A DNA stretch of 64,000 nt from Paenibacillus agaridevorans. GTDB taxonomy: Bacteria; Bacillota; Bacilli; Paenibacillales; Paenibacillaceae. The notes under the pieces are model-generated. The model was not told where the DNA came from, searched no databases, and worked only from the letters and a program-made list of their open reading frames with translations. How positions within the stretch are numbered: position 1 is the stretch's first letter; every line of letters begins with the position of its first letter. This document shows positions 1 through 8,633 of the stretch, piece by piece. The translations under genes were made by a program, and so were the position numbers. The stretch covers positions 72,853-136,852 of the forward strand of contig NZ_BDQX01000339.1 of NCBI RefSeq assembly GCF_003112455.1. Reading direction: 5' to 3'.

Positions 1-157
1 AGGCTTGATCAAGAATGATGGATGACGTAAATTTTGCGGCGAACAGTCCGATAACGGCTACGGGAATGCTGGATAGAAGCAGCAGGCTGACCAGCAGCTT
101 TTTTTTCATTTGATGGCCGAAGCGTATCCAGGTCCTTAAGCCTTGAAGCTTCTTCAT
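1..157 (-). CDS. N-terminus of a YesM-like sensor histidine kinase (partial)
   Basis: Only the first 52 codons are in the window; the gene runs off the left edge. The chosen start (MKKLQGLRTW...) has an AGGAG about 11 bases upstream. The peptide is basic, then has one long hydrophobic segment (about residues 20-40, LLVSLLLLSSIPVAVIG) that would be the first membrane helix. This pattern is typical of membrane sensor kinases of the YesM type, which often sit beside LplB/LplC-type sugar importers in this group. The gene is divergent from such an importer, which supports a sensing role for it. No kinase domain can be seen here, so the assignment rests on the N-terminus and context. Another membrane sensor or a chemoreceptor is possible. 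Confidence 0.55.
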   Translation of the reverse strand, partial: MKKLQGLRTWIRFGHQMKKKLLVSLLLLSSIPVAVIGLFAAKFTSSIILDQA

Positions 158-349
158 CAAGGGAGTCAACTCCTGTACAGATAATTTCAATATGCCTGGA
201 CCCCATTATAGCATCAAGCGTACCCGTCATTGGAAGTATCATTATTTTCTCATGTATCATTTTTTAGTGGCAGTGCGGCGCAGAGGCTAGAGATATTCAT
301 TAAAAAGTGATTATTGATTGTTACGGAGAATTCCGCAATGATGGGGTCA

Positions 350-363
350 TGTCATCGATGACA
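350..363. promoter_or_regulatory. 14-bp perfect palindrome, candidate operator
   Basis: TGTCATCGATGACA is an exact inverted repeat ending 28 bases before the TTG start of the sugar ABC permease. Its size and position suit a LacI- or GntR-type regulator binding site controlling the importer operon. No regulator for it is in the window, so the role is inferred. I see no clear -35/-10 pair in the rest of the 234-base divergent gap. Confidence 0.4.
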
Positions 364-391
364 CATTTTTTAAAAAACAGGAGGGAACCGA

Positions 392-1348
392 TTGGAAGTA
401 ACGACAAACGCCGGGGATCAAATACGTACAGAAGCTCATAGGCGCCGGCAAAGCGGCTTTCGTCGTTTACGGAAAGAAAAGTATTTGTGGTTATTGGTTT
501 TGCCGGGGCTGATCTACTTCGCCGTATTTAAGTATTTGCCGATGTTCGGCATTGTGATCGCCTTTAAGAAGTACAACCCCTTTACGGGCATTTGGAAGAG
601 CCCCTGGGCCGGCTTCGAATATTTTCAACGCATGATGGACAGTCCCGATGTTTTACGCGTTTTATGGAACACGCTTGTGCTCAGTTTTTATCAGATCGCC
701 TTTGTGTTTTTCGTACCGATCGTTTTGGCGTTGATGATTAATGAGATAGCCTATCCTTGGTTGAAACGGCTGATCCAGACGGTCATTTATTTGCCGCATT
801 TTTTGTCCTGGGTCGTCGTGGCGGGCGTTTTTTACCTTCTGTTCAACAGCGGCGGAAGTGTGACAAGCATTCTCGCGGGCCTTGGCTATGACAATGCGAA
901 TGTGCTGACGGATCCGGCGATGTTCCGGCCGCTTATCATTTTGCAATCGATCTGGAAAGAAGCGGGCTGGGGAACCATCCTTTATTTGGCCGCTCTCCTG
1001 GGCGTCGACCCGGAGCTGTACGAAGCGGCCAAAATCGACGGCGCCGGACGGTTCCGCCAAATGTGGAATATTTCGCTTCCGGGTATTAGAAGCACAGTTT
1101 GCATCCTGCTTATTCTCCGGATGGGGAGCGTGCTGGATGTCGGCTTCGAGCAAATCTTTCTTATGCTGAACCCGCAAGTATCCCAAGTCGGTGAAGTAAT
1201 CGATACTTATGTATACTTTCTGGGGATACGCCAAGGAAACTTCAGCTTCGCGGCAGCCGTCGGCTTGACGAAAGGGATTGTCGGATTGTTGATGATCGCA
1301 TCGGCGAATTGGTTGACTAGGAGATTGGGAGAAAAAGGGTTGTTTTAA
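392..1348 (+). CDS. Carbohydrate ABC importer permease, LplB family
   Basis: This is one of two membrane permeases of a CUT1-type ABC importer for an oligosaccharide. The TTG start is set by AGGAGG 8 bases upstream. The 318-residue product has a basic N-terminus, about six membrane helices and the permease signature loop YEAAKIDGAGRFRQMW near residue 210, which contacts the ATPase. N-terminal phrases such as KYLWLLVLPG and KYLPMFGIVIAFKKYNP are typical of LplB proteins. It is followed at once by the binding lipoprotein and then the second permease. No ATPase gene is present, as is usual for this family, which shares an MsmX-like ATPase encoded elsewhere. The substrate is not readable from sequence; the beta-helix gene downstream suggests a plant or microbial polysaccharide. 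Confidence 0.9.
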   Translation: MEVTTNAGDQIRTEAHRRRQSGFRRLRKEKYLWLLVLPGLIYFAVFKYLPMFGIVIAFKKYNPFTGIWKSPWAGFEYFQRMMDSPDVLRVLWNTLVLSFYQIAFVFFVPIVLALMINEIAYPWLKRLIQTVIYLPHFLSWVVVAGVFYLLFNSGGSVTSILAGLGYDNANVLTDPAMFRPLIILQSIWKEAGWGTILYLAALLGVDPELYEAAKIDGAGRFRQMWNISLPGIRSTVCILLILRMGSVLDVGFEQIFLMLNPQVSQVGEVIDTYVYFLGIRQGNFSFAAAVGLTKGIVGLLMIASANWLTRRLGEKGLF

Positions 1349-1392
1349 AAGATAAGAAATTCAACTTGAAAGTAATTGGAGGAGGTCATTCT

Positions 1393-2946
1393 ATGAAAGT
1401 TACGAAACCCGCATTCACGATGTTGAGCATCCTTACGACAGCAAGCCTGCTTGCCGCCTGTGCATCATCCCCGGCTGATCCATCGCCGACGCCAGCTTCA
1501 ACCGCAAGTCCGAAAGCGGATGACATGAATAAGAAATATGCGGTGAAAGCGATGACGATTTTGTACGGGAATCCGCCGGCAGCTTCCGGCTACGGGATTC
1601 AGGCCATCAACGAGCGGTATAACATCGATTTTCAATTCAACTCGGTTCCATCCGGCGATTACAACAATAAGCTTGCAACCGCATTCGCATCCGGCAATAT
1701 TCCTGATATCACTTTAATAGAAGATAGTACTCAAACGTTCTACAACTATGCGGAGGCAGGAGCTTTTTTACCGCTGGAGGACTATATCAAGGATTATCCC
1801 AACTTATCCAAAATTCCGCAGGATGTACTAGATCTGATGACGTATAAAGGCCATCTATATGGAATTCCACGGATCCGTGCGGCCTCCAACTGGGTACTAT
1901 CGATCCGGAAAGACTGGTTGGATAAGCTCAATCTTCCGATGCCGACCACCTACGAGGAATTGACGAACGTCATGAAAGCATTCACGGAAAACGATCCGGA
2001 CGGCAATGGCCAAAAGGATACTTACGGCATGGCGATGTCCTACGCCTCTGGATTTATAAGCAGCGTTGCGGCGTTCACACCGACCAAGGTGATGCCGTTC
2101 CAGTCGTGGGTGGAGGACGGGAAAGGCGGAATTTTGCCTGGCTGGGCTGCGCCGAACGGGAGGGAGCTTGTTAAGCTTGTGACCGATTGGTACCGAGAGG
2201 GGTATATCAGCAAAGATTTCGTACTGATGAAATCTAGCCAATCGGAAGAAGATTTCTTGCTCGGCAAGGCCGGCATTCACGGCGATTTCGCTTTCAATGC
2301 GTACTCTCCGGAGCGGTTGAACAAGGCAAGAGCCGCCAACCCCGACTTTCAATGGGACGTCGTTCCACCGCTGACTGCGTTGGACGGGACGGAAGGCTCG
2401 TATTCCCTTGGCAGCGGGTTCTATGGCTTTAATGTTCTATCGGCAAAAGCCGGCAGCGACGAAGGGAAAGTCCACCGCCTATTGCAAATACTCGACGATC
2501 AAATGAATGCATCCGGCATCGTGCCGTTCGGCGATGGGGAAGAAGGCGTTCATTTTACGAACAATGCCGACGGTACCAAGTCGTACACGAGCTTGGGCAA
2601 TTCGGAACGGCCCGGCTTATATTTGCTGACGAATCCGATTCCGGAAGGCGATTTCCTCATTAACCCAAGCCTGCCCGATGAGATCAAACAAATTCAGAAA
2701 AAAGCCATTGACACCGCGCTATCCGGGACGCCGTATAAGGACGCGAGTCTCGGTGTGATATCTAAAACGAAGATCGATAAGGGCGAGGAGTTATCCAAAT
2801 TTTTGCTGGACGGGGTCGTTAATATAATCGTCAATGGAGAACCAATCGACAATTACGATCTATTGATTGAGGAATGGAAGACCCGGGGCGCGGATCAAAT
2901 GATTCAAGAGATGAACGAAAGCTACAAGGCCAAGAACGCAAAGTAG
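1393..2946 (+). CDS. Carbohydrate-binding lipoprotein of the ABC importer (LipO-like)
   Basis: This is the extracellular solute-binding protein that captures the sugar and delivers it to the two permeases. The start at 1393 is chosen over an in-frame one 27 bases upstream because GGAGGAGG lies just before it. The 517-residue product starts with a lipoprotein signal whose lipobox LLAAC puts the lipid-modified Cys at residue 23. A Ser/Pro/Thr-rich linker follows, then a family 1 solute-binding fold (YNNKLATAFASGNIPD, DPDGNGQKDTYGM). The length matches the roughly 500-residue LipO-like proteins found with LplB and LplC. It lies between the two permease genes in one operon. It has no unusual features, and the ligand is unknown. 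Confidence 0.9.
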   Translation: MKVTKPAFTMLSILTTASLLAACASSPADPSPTPASTASPKADDMNKKYAVKAMTILYGNPPAASGYGIQAINERYNIDFQFNSVPSGDYNNKLATAFASGNIPDITLIEDSTQTFYNYAEAGAFLPLEDYIKDYPNLSKIPQDVLDLMTYKGHLYGIPRIRAASNWVLSIRKDWLDKLNLPMPTTYEELTNVMKAFTENDPDGNGQKDTYGMAMSYASGFISSVAAFTPTKVMPFQSWVEDGKGGILPGWAAPNGRELVKLVTDWYREGYISKDFVLMKSSQSEEDFLLGKAGIHGDFAFNAYSPERLNKARAANPDFQWDVVPPLTALDGTEGSYSLGSGFYGFNVLSAKAGSDEGKVHRLLQILDDQMNASGIVPFGDGEEGVHFTNNADGTKSYTSLGNSERPGLYLLTNPIPEGDFLINPSLPDEIKQIQKKAIDTALSGTPYKDASLGVISKTKIDKGEELSKFLLDGVVNIIVNGEPIDNYDLLIEEWKTRGADQMIQEMNESYKAKNAK

Positions 2947-3025
2947 GGATTCGTTCGGCGAGCTGCGAGGGAGGTGTTTCGAACCTCGCCGTCTCGCAGC
3001 GTATTAATCGAAAGGAGGGGCGGCT

Positions 3026-3901
3026 TTGTTTTCCACGAAATGGTCTTATCGTATTTTTGACGGCACTAATATACTCCTGTTGCTCGGATTCTCCGTGTTG
3101 ACATTCATTCCGTTTCTCCATGTGTTCGCCATGTCGTTCTTGTCGCTCGACAACGCGAAGGAGTTTCAACGGTTCCTGCTATGGCCGACACAATGGGATT
3201 TCACTTCCTATCAGTATATTTACGATACCCGTATTTTTTTTAGCAGCTTAAAAAATACCGTATGGATTACCGTTGTCGGTACGCTTATCAATATCGCCTT
3301 CACTTCTTCCATGGCTTATTCATGCTCGCGTCGTTCGTTCAGCGGCAAGAGATGGATCATGCTGATGGTCTTGTTCACCATGCTCTTCAACGGCGGCTTG
3401 ATCCCGACCTATCTTGTGGTCAACGGGTTGGGTCTTATCGATTCGCTATGGGCGATCGTGATTCCGAGCGCCGTGTCGGCATTCAATATGATCGTGCTCA
3501 AGGAGTTTTTCGAGGGCATTCACGAAAGCATTCTGGAATCGGCCAAAATTGATGGCTGCAATGATCTCGGCATTTTTTTCCGAATCGTGCTGCCGTTATC
3601 CCTGCCGGCGCTGGCCACATTCACGTTGTTTTATGCGGTAGCCAACTGGAATCAATATTTCGCTTCCATAATATATACTAACAGCTCGGATTTATGGCCC
3701 TTACAGGTCCTGTTAAGACAGGTCGTGATGGTCGGACAAAGCGATATTTTCGGGGCAATCGACTTGAGCGCGCCGCCGCCTCCGCCGCTGTCCATCCAAA
3801 TGGCGACGGTTATGTATACTTCACTGCCAATTCTACTCTTGTATCCTTTCCTGCAAAAGTACTTCGTCAAAGGAATGACGCTCGGAGCCGTTAAGGGATG
3901 A
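3026..3901 (+). CDS. Carbohydrate ABC importer permease, LplC family
   Basis: This is the second permease of the importer. TTG at 3026 is taken as the start because AAAGGAGGGG lies about 6 bases upstream, and the reading MFSTKWSYRIFD begins like LplC/YtcP proteins. The 291-residue product has six predicted helices and the ATPase-contact loop ILESAKIDGCNDLGIFFRI near residue 175. The C-terminus FLQKYFVKGMTLGAVKG is the usual family ending. It is the last of the three transporter genes, followed after 34 bases by the Tat-signal beta-helix gene, so the four are likely co-transcribed and used together. Confidence 0.9.
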   Translation: MFSTKWSYRIFDGTNILLLLGFSVLTFIPFLHVFAMSFLSLDNAKEFQRFLLWPTQWDFTSYQYIYDTRIFFSSLKNTVWITVVGTLINIAFTSSMAYSCSRRSFSGKRWIMLMVLFTMLFNGGLIPTYLVVNGLGLIDSLWAIVIPSAVSAFNMIVLKEFFEGIHESILESAKIDGCNDLGIFFRIVLPLSLPALATFTLFYAVANWNQYFASIIYTNSSDLWPLQVLLRQVVMVGQSDIFGAIDLSAPPPPPLSIQMATVMYTSLPILLLYPFLQKYFVKGMTLGAVKG

Positions 3902-3935
3902 GCGGAGGTTAAATCCAATTTGGGAGGTTGCCAGG

Positions 3936-5696
3936 ATGAAAGAAAACAAGCGATTGATGGGCCGCCGGGAGGTGCTGTCTTATCTTGGGATGGCCGGAGC
4001 GGCCGTTATGCTGGGCGGTACGGCGGCTTACGGTGCGGAAAGTATGACGGAAGAGCAAGGGGATAACGAATTACGGAAGCTGCAGCATTCGCTTGCATCC
4101 GGTACCGGCGCAAGCGGTATCGGTTACGGCGCTGAAACGGTGCAAGAGACTCTCGACAGAATTCAAAAAAGAACCATCATCGACGCTAGAGAATTCGGGT
4201 TATCTATCGGCTCCATCAATGACACCGCGACGCTCATTAACGCGATACAAGAATGCTATAACAACGGGCTAACGCTTGGCGTAAGCGGTCTTCTTGATTT
4301 TGGCGACGCCGAATTGATTATCGATACCCCATGCGATATTTGGGGTAGCGGCTGGTTCAAGGATCTTAGGTTTATCATCGGAGGAGCCACGAATGGCGAT
4401 CTGTGGGCACGGATAGACGGCATAGGGGTGATATCTTCCGCTGCAGGCGGAGATCACGGTTTTGTGGTACGAAAAGGCAGGTTCCTTGACTTCTTGAATA
4501 TTCGGGCAAGGCTGGTCGATACGGTGATCAAGGGGGAGTCCTTCACGAATACGGGCAGACATGCGGTTGGACTTATCACGATCGATAATCTTAACGCGCT
4601 TGATGTCGGATCTATGGTGAAGCTGATCAAGCAAGGCGGGGACTTATATGCGTTTAATGACATTAAGATACAGAACAGCAGAGGCTGGTTTTTACGCGAT
4701 TACGGGACGTATATCGAACAAATAGACGGTCTGGTGTATGCCGATAATTACACCCACTTCGGGCGTAATATGCCAACTTCCAAAAATCATTTGCGGGTCC
4801 AAGATGCCGAATGGCTGAACATCGGAGGAACGAACACGATGTTCGAAGGGGGGGAAGAGGCCGTATACATCAGCGAGGTTGGCCAATTGGCGATCGGCGG
4901 TTCCACTCTAATCGGTTTGACCGGGCAAAATAGGCCGGCAAGCGCTTTGAAGATTGCGAACAGCAGCAAGTTCCTTTCGGCTAGCATTGCAGAAGGCGCG
5001 ATTAAATTCGAAAAGCCTTCTCTGCACGGTATCGAAATTTCATCCCCTTCCGGCATGATTCATATGGGAACGACCCAAGGCGCGATAGATGCAAGAATTG
5101 GTTCAAACGCAAGTCCGTCTTACTTCGGTACTACCGATCTGTCAACGATCGATCATTACGGCGTATCCATTTCGGGCGGCGTTGCGGCGTACGGAGAATG
5201 CCAATCCGACGGGTTATTCATTAACGGGGGCGGCGTTTCGAGCAAATTGAAGGATCGCAACGAATCCACGGCCCTTCGAACCAATATGAAAAAGCTTGGA
5301 AACCGGGCGGCGGTAGCTTCTGTAACCGTGACCGCTACAGTGCCCGAAAATACGGGAACAACTTTAATCGGCCCCACCGATATGTCGACAATATCCGGCC
5401 ATACCCCGACCGGAGCCGAAATATTCGTCCAAGCCTATAATGCGGACGGCTCCAAGGTCGCCGTCTATCATTTGCTCTATCGCCGAGCCTCGGCAACCGT
5501 GGCGGAGGTCAAAACCGTTTCGTTCAGCGAGGAGTCGTCAATCGTCGATGGCACGCCCGCTTTTTCCTGGGGAACGTCCAGCTCAGGTTCCTTGCAGATA
5601 TTTCCGAAATCGAAAACGGGCGGCGGCGGAACGGTTACGGGAAGCTTCACTTTCATCATCTCTTCGATCGGCGGTGTGACTTTCGGAACGAGATAA
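3936..5696 (+). CDS. Tat-exported right-handed beta-helix protein, possible polysaccharide lyase
   Basis: A 586-residue exported protein, probably acting outside the cell on a polysaccharide. The N-terminus has a twin-arginine signal (GRREVLSYLG at about residues 10-19, then a hydrophobic stretch and an Ala-x-Ala-like site near residue 33). After it comes a low-complexity neck (GASGIGYGAETVQETLD), as in phage tailspike and pectate-lyase-like proteins. Then a stretch around IDAREFGLSIGSINDT echoes the start of pectate-lyase-3 beta-helices. The rest (about residues 90-450) is rich in short G/N/D turns, as beta-helices are; residues 460-586 look like a separate beta-sandwich. I cannot name catalytic residues. 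It follows the ABC importer and directly precedes a TatA gene, which suggests it degrades the polymer whose fragments the importer takes up, using Tat export. A binding rather than an enzymatic role remains possible. Confidence 0.7.
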   Translation: MKENKRLMGRREVLSYLGMAGAAVMLGGTAAYGAESMTEEQGDNELRKLQHSLASGTGASGIGYGAETVQETLDRIQKRTIIDAREFGLSIGSINDTATLINAIQECYNNGLTLGVSGLLDFGDAELIIDTPCDIWGSGWFKDLRFIIGGATNGDLWARIDGIGVISSAAGGDHGFVVRKGRFLDFLNIRARLVDTVIKGESFTNTGRHAVGLITIDNLNALDVGSMVKLIKQGGDLYAFNDIKIQNSRGWFLRDYGTYIEQIDGLVYADNYTHFGRNMPTSKNHLRVQDAEWLNIGGTNTMFEGGEEAVYISEVGQLAIGGSTLIGLTGQNRPASALKIANSSKFLSASIAEGAIKFEKPSLHGIEISSPSGMIHMGTTQGAIDARIGSNASPSYFGTTDLSTIDHYGVSISGGVAAYGECQSDGLFINGGGVSSKLKDRNESTALRTNMKKLGNRAAVASVTVTATVPENTGTTLIGPTDMSTISGHTPTGAEIFVQAYNADGSKVAVYHLLYRRASATVAEVKTVSFSEESSIVDGTPAFSWGTSSSGSLQIFPKSKTGGGGTVTGSFTFIISSIGGVTFGTR

Positions 5697-5738
5697 TCGG
5701 AGAGTCTCGCGGAGGAATTACTAATAGGAGGGATGGGT

Positions 5739-5933
5739 ATGCCTAATATTGGTACGACGGGTATTATCTTGATTATCTTAGTAGCGCTGCTGTTGTTTGG
5801 TCCCAGTAAGCTCCCTGAGCTCGGAAGAGCCTTCGGACGCACGCTTCGTGAATTCAAGAGCGGGACGAAAGAGCTGTTGACCGGGACGGAGAAAGAAACA
5901 CATAGAGGTGCTGACAACGAAAATATCGACTAA
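5739..5933 (+). CDS. tatA: Sec-independent translocase subunit TatA
   Basis: TatA multimers form the pore element of the twin-arginine translocase for folded proteins. The 64-residue product has the expected plan: a short exported N-terminus, one helix ([13 protein letters not shown]), the hinge motif [10 protein letters not shown], an amphipathic helix ([17 protein letters not shown]) and a charged tail. The ATG at 5733 is only 1-2 bases after AGGAGG, so the ATG at 5739, about 7 bases away, is preferred; it also gives the usual family start MPNIG. It sits 42 bases after the Tat-signal beta-helix gene. No tatC lies nearby, so it must work with a TatC encoded elsewhere. The pairing resembles the known linkage of a substrate gene with its own Tat subunit in Bacillus (phoD-tatAd-tatCd). 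Confidence 0.93.
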   Translation: MPNIGTTGIILIILVALLLFGPSKLPELGRAFGRTLREFKSGTKELLTGTEKETHRGADNENID

Positions 5934-5939
5934 TGAAGT

Positions 5940-6281
5940 ATGAAATATATAATCAATCTCATGAAAAAGCGATCTTCCACAGTTTGTCCAATCGTATATC
6001 CGCTCGACATATGGGGTGATCCCTGGAGCCTAGTCATACTTCGTGACGTCCTCATCCATAACAAGCGGTATTACCGCGAGTTTCTTGCTTCACGCGAGCA
6101 CACCTCAACGAATATTTTGAGCGCACGGCTCCAATCACTCGTTGAAGCAGGTCTGCTCGTCAAGATAGAAGGAGGTACAAGCCAGGGGCACTCTTATGAA
6201 TGCCCTTGTTTTATTTCAAAAACTTGTCGTTACAAACAGCCGGGAGAACAGAAGCGGCATGGGCGCGGAATGAATGGGTGA
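5940..6281 (+). CDS. HxlR-family winged-helix regulator with atypical C-terminus
   Basis: This is a small DNA-binding protein. Residues 14-77 carry the HxlR winged-helix core: CPIVYPLDIWGDPWSLVILRD, then STNILSARLQSLVEAGLLVKI, including the conserved Cys near the start. The usual continuation (a beta-wing followed by Y-x-L-T-x-x-G and a helix ending in W) is missing. After SYE the frame reads CPCFISKTCRYKQPG, which does not resemble the family, so the last 30 residues may reflect a frameshift or an old deletion. The gene begins 6 bases after the tatA stop and has only a weak ribosome site. It may regulate the tatA/beta-helix operon, but that is only positional inference. Confidence 0.7.
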   Translation: MKYIINLMKKRSSTVCPIVYPLDIWGDPWSLVILRDVLIHNKRYYREFLASREHTSTNILSARLQSLVEAGLLVKIEGGTSQGHSYECPCFISKTCRYKQPGEQKRHGRGMNG

Positions 6282-6301
6282 GCGTGTCTCGCTACGTGGG
6301 A

Positions 6302-8584
6302 TTAAAATTTCGACCACCCGAATACCGGTCGCAACATCCTGCGCATCCAATAAGCGATTATCGTCCCCGGGTTCCATGCACCGCGATTCTGCAGGGACTC
6401 CATATATTGATCGTTGATAATATAAGTCCAAGTGGAAGCAGGGGTCCTTAGCCCGAACTTTTCCCACATCGCCGGATCGTTGGAGCCTCCCAGCTTTATG
6501 AGCATATCCGCTGACTCCTTATTGATTTTAGCCGGAATTTCCGCAAATGCCTGGATGATCTGCTCATGGAATTCGTCGATTGGATTGCGGTTAGCAAGGC
6601 TCGTCAAGTGGATGCTTTCGCGAATGTAAGAAACGTATGCCAGATGCTCGGCCCAGAACTTGTCTATAAAATAAAGCCGTACCCGCTGCTCCGAAGCGCT
6701 CATCGGCGCCTTGCCATTCAAAATATCGAGCCGCTCCGCGTATAACATACGTCTTTGATCCTCCACCATATCCGAATAACTGTTTAGCTCCTGGCGGATA
6801 TGGAAGTTTTGGCCCATGATCACGCGCTGAATATGCGAAATTTTGCTGGGGAGCACGGATTCGCTTAGAGCTTCATCCTGTCTGAGACCGCGCAATTCTT
6901 TCTCCATGCCGAACTTAAGCAATAACTCGTCTTCCAAGCTTACGAAAAAAACGGAAGCCCCTGGGTCGCCTTGGCGACCGGATCGCCCGCGCAGCTGGTT
7001 GTCGATCCGCACGCTTTGGTGTATATGCGTACCGATCACGTACAACCCGCCTAGCTTGGCGACGACTTCCCCTTGCGCGGGGTTTCCGCCCCCAAGCCGA
7101 ATGTCGACGCCGCGTCCCGCCATGTTGGTGGACACCGTCACAGCGCCGAGTTCTCCCGCCTTGGCGATGAGCTCGGCTTCTTTTGCGTCGTTTTTCGCAT
7201 TCAGAACATGGCAAGGTACGTTGGCCGCCGCTAGCGCCTCCGCCAGCATCTCAGACTCCTCGACGCTAGACGTTCCAATGAGAATCGGCCGCCCCGTTGC
7301 ATGGACGGACGAGATTTCTTGTACAAGCGCCTTAAGTTTGGCCTCCTTATGGGAATAAATCCGGTGCGGATAATCGATCCGAATGTTGGGACGATTCGGA
7401 GGGATCGGCACGACCTCCAGCGCATAAATATCTCCGAATTCCATTGCGGAAACATGCGCGGTAGCCGTCATTCCGCAAATCTTCGGATACAGGCTAAGAA
7501 AGTGCTGAAGGGTGATCGTGCCGAGAATGTTCCCGCCGGCTTTCGACTGCAGCCCTTCTTTGGCCGTAAGCGCGGCTTGCAGCCCGTCCGGCAGATGCCT
7601 GTTCTCCGCCACGCGGCCGGTATATTCGTCGATCAGCTCGATTTTACCGTCCCGGACGATGTAATCGACGTCTCTCTGCAATAATAATTCCGCATGCAGC
7701 GCGCAATTTAATGCCATTAACGAATCACTATTATGGCTTTCGTACAAATTGCCGCATCCCAGCAGCGACTCCGCTTTCGCCGCACCCGCCTCGCTTAAAT
7801 AAACGTTTCGCTTGTACTCGTCGAAATCGTAATGATCCTCTTGCCGGAGCTGCCTGGCGACTGCCGCGAAACGGGAACCATCGTCGCCGGAAGAACCCGG
7901 CTCGCCGGCAATGACTAGCGGCACCCGCGCTTCGTCGAGAAGCAGGGAGTCCGCCTCGTCGACAATGACGTAATGGAACGGACGATGCACGGTGTCGGCT
8001 TCGTCCAGAGCGATCGTGTCGCGCAAGTAATCGAACCCCGCTTCTTTGGCCGTTACATAGGTGATATGCGAGGCATACGCTTCCCGTTTTTCGGACAAGC
8101 GCATGCCTGCTTGAACCGCGCTTGCCGTTAACCCCAGGTACTGATAGATCGGGCCCATCCAATCCGCGTCCCGTTTCGCCAAATAATCGTTAAAGGTCAG
8201 CACATGAACGCCTTCGCCGGATAGCGCGTGCAGATAGGCAGGCAAAACGGCAGAGAGCGTTTTGCCTTCGCCGGTATGCTGCTCGATCACATATCCCTCG
8301 TGCAGAGCGATGGAAGCCATGAGCTGGACATCGTAGGGCCGTAAGCCAAGCGTTCTCTTCGCGGCCTCGCAGACTAGCGCATAGGCATCGACAAGCAGCT
8401 CGTCCAAAGGCGTACCCGATTCTGCTTCTTTTTGCAGCCGGAGGGATTCCGCTTGAAGCTGCCCATCGTACCACGCATCCAAGTTCCGTTTGCGGATGAG
8501 CTCCGCTTTGTCGCGGTAGCCTTTCAGCCTATGCTGGTTATCGCGCTCTTTGATTTCTCGTATCCATTTGACGGCTAGATTCAT
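6302..8584 (-). CDS. secA2: Accessory protein-export ATPase SecA2-like
   Basis: This is a cytoplasmic DEAD-like motor that drives protein export through a SecY channel. The 760 residues contain the SecA nucleotide site QHTGEGKT (103-109, where housekeeping SecA has MKTGEGKT), the DEAD box VDEADSLLLDEAR (208-220), the preprotein crosslinking region, and motor motifs such as STNMAGRGVDIRLGGG and LRGRSGRQGDPG. The typical C-terminal zinc-binding tail of SecA1 (CxCxxxxxxCH) is absent; the protein ends with an unrelated aromatic-rich tail. Length and lost tail argue for a SecA2-type paralogue, not the main secA. Neither secY2 nor accessory glycosylation genes are near, so it would use the ordinary SecYEG. 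It is transcribed alone, convergent with the HxlR gene. An AGGGGAG lies upstream of the ATG. Confidence 0.88.
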   Translation of the reverse strand: MNLAVKWIREIKERDNQHRLKGYRDKAELIRKRNLDAWYDGQLQAESLRLQKEAESGTPLDELLVDAYALVCEAAKRTLGLRPYDVQLMASIALHEGYVIEQHTGEGKTLSAVLPAYLHALSGEGVHVLTFNDYLAKRDADWMGPIYQYLGLTASAVQAGMRLSEKREAYASHITYVTAKEAGFDYLRDTIALDEADTVHRPFHYVIVDEADSLLLDEARVPLVIAGEPGSSGDDGSRFAAVARQLRQEDHYDFDEYKRNVYLSEAGAAKAESLLGCGNLYESHNSDSLMALNCALHAELLLQRDVDYIVRDGKIELIDEYTGRVAENRHLPDGLQAALTAKEGLQSKAGGNILGTITLQHFLSLYPKICGMTATAHVSAMEFGDIYALEVVPIPPNRPNIRIDYPHRIYSHKEAKLKALVQEISSVHATGRPILIGTSSVEESEMLAEALAAANVPCHVLNAKNDAKEAELIAKAGELGAVTVSTNMAGRGVDIRLGGGNPAQGEVVAKLGGLYVIGTHIHQSVRIDNQLRGRSGRQGDPGASVFFVSLEDELLLKFGMEKELRGLRQDEALSESVLPSKISHIQRVIMGQNFHIRQELNSYSDMVEDQRRMLYAERLDILNGKAPMSASEQRVRLYFIDKFWAEHLAYVSYIRESIHLTSLANRNPIDEFHEQIIQAFAEIPAKINKESADMLIKLGGSNDPAMWEKFGLRTPASTWTYIINDQYMESLQNRGAWNPGTIIAYWMRRMLRPVFGWSKF

Positions 8585-8633
8585 CGGAATTTAAACTCCC
8601 CTCGGTAGAAATAGGTTAATTACTGAACAGGAA

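Noticed and set aside
3936..5696. Prophage tailspike protein
   Set aside because: The neck and beta-helix resemble tailspikes, but the Tat signal, importer operon and lack of any phage gene argue for a secreted cell enzyme.
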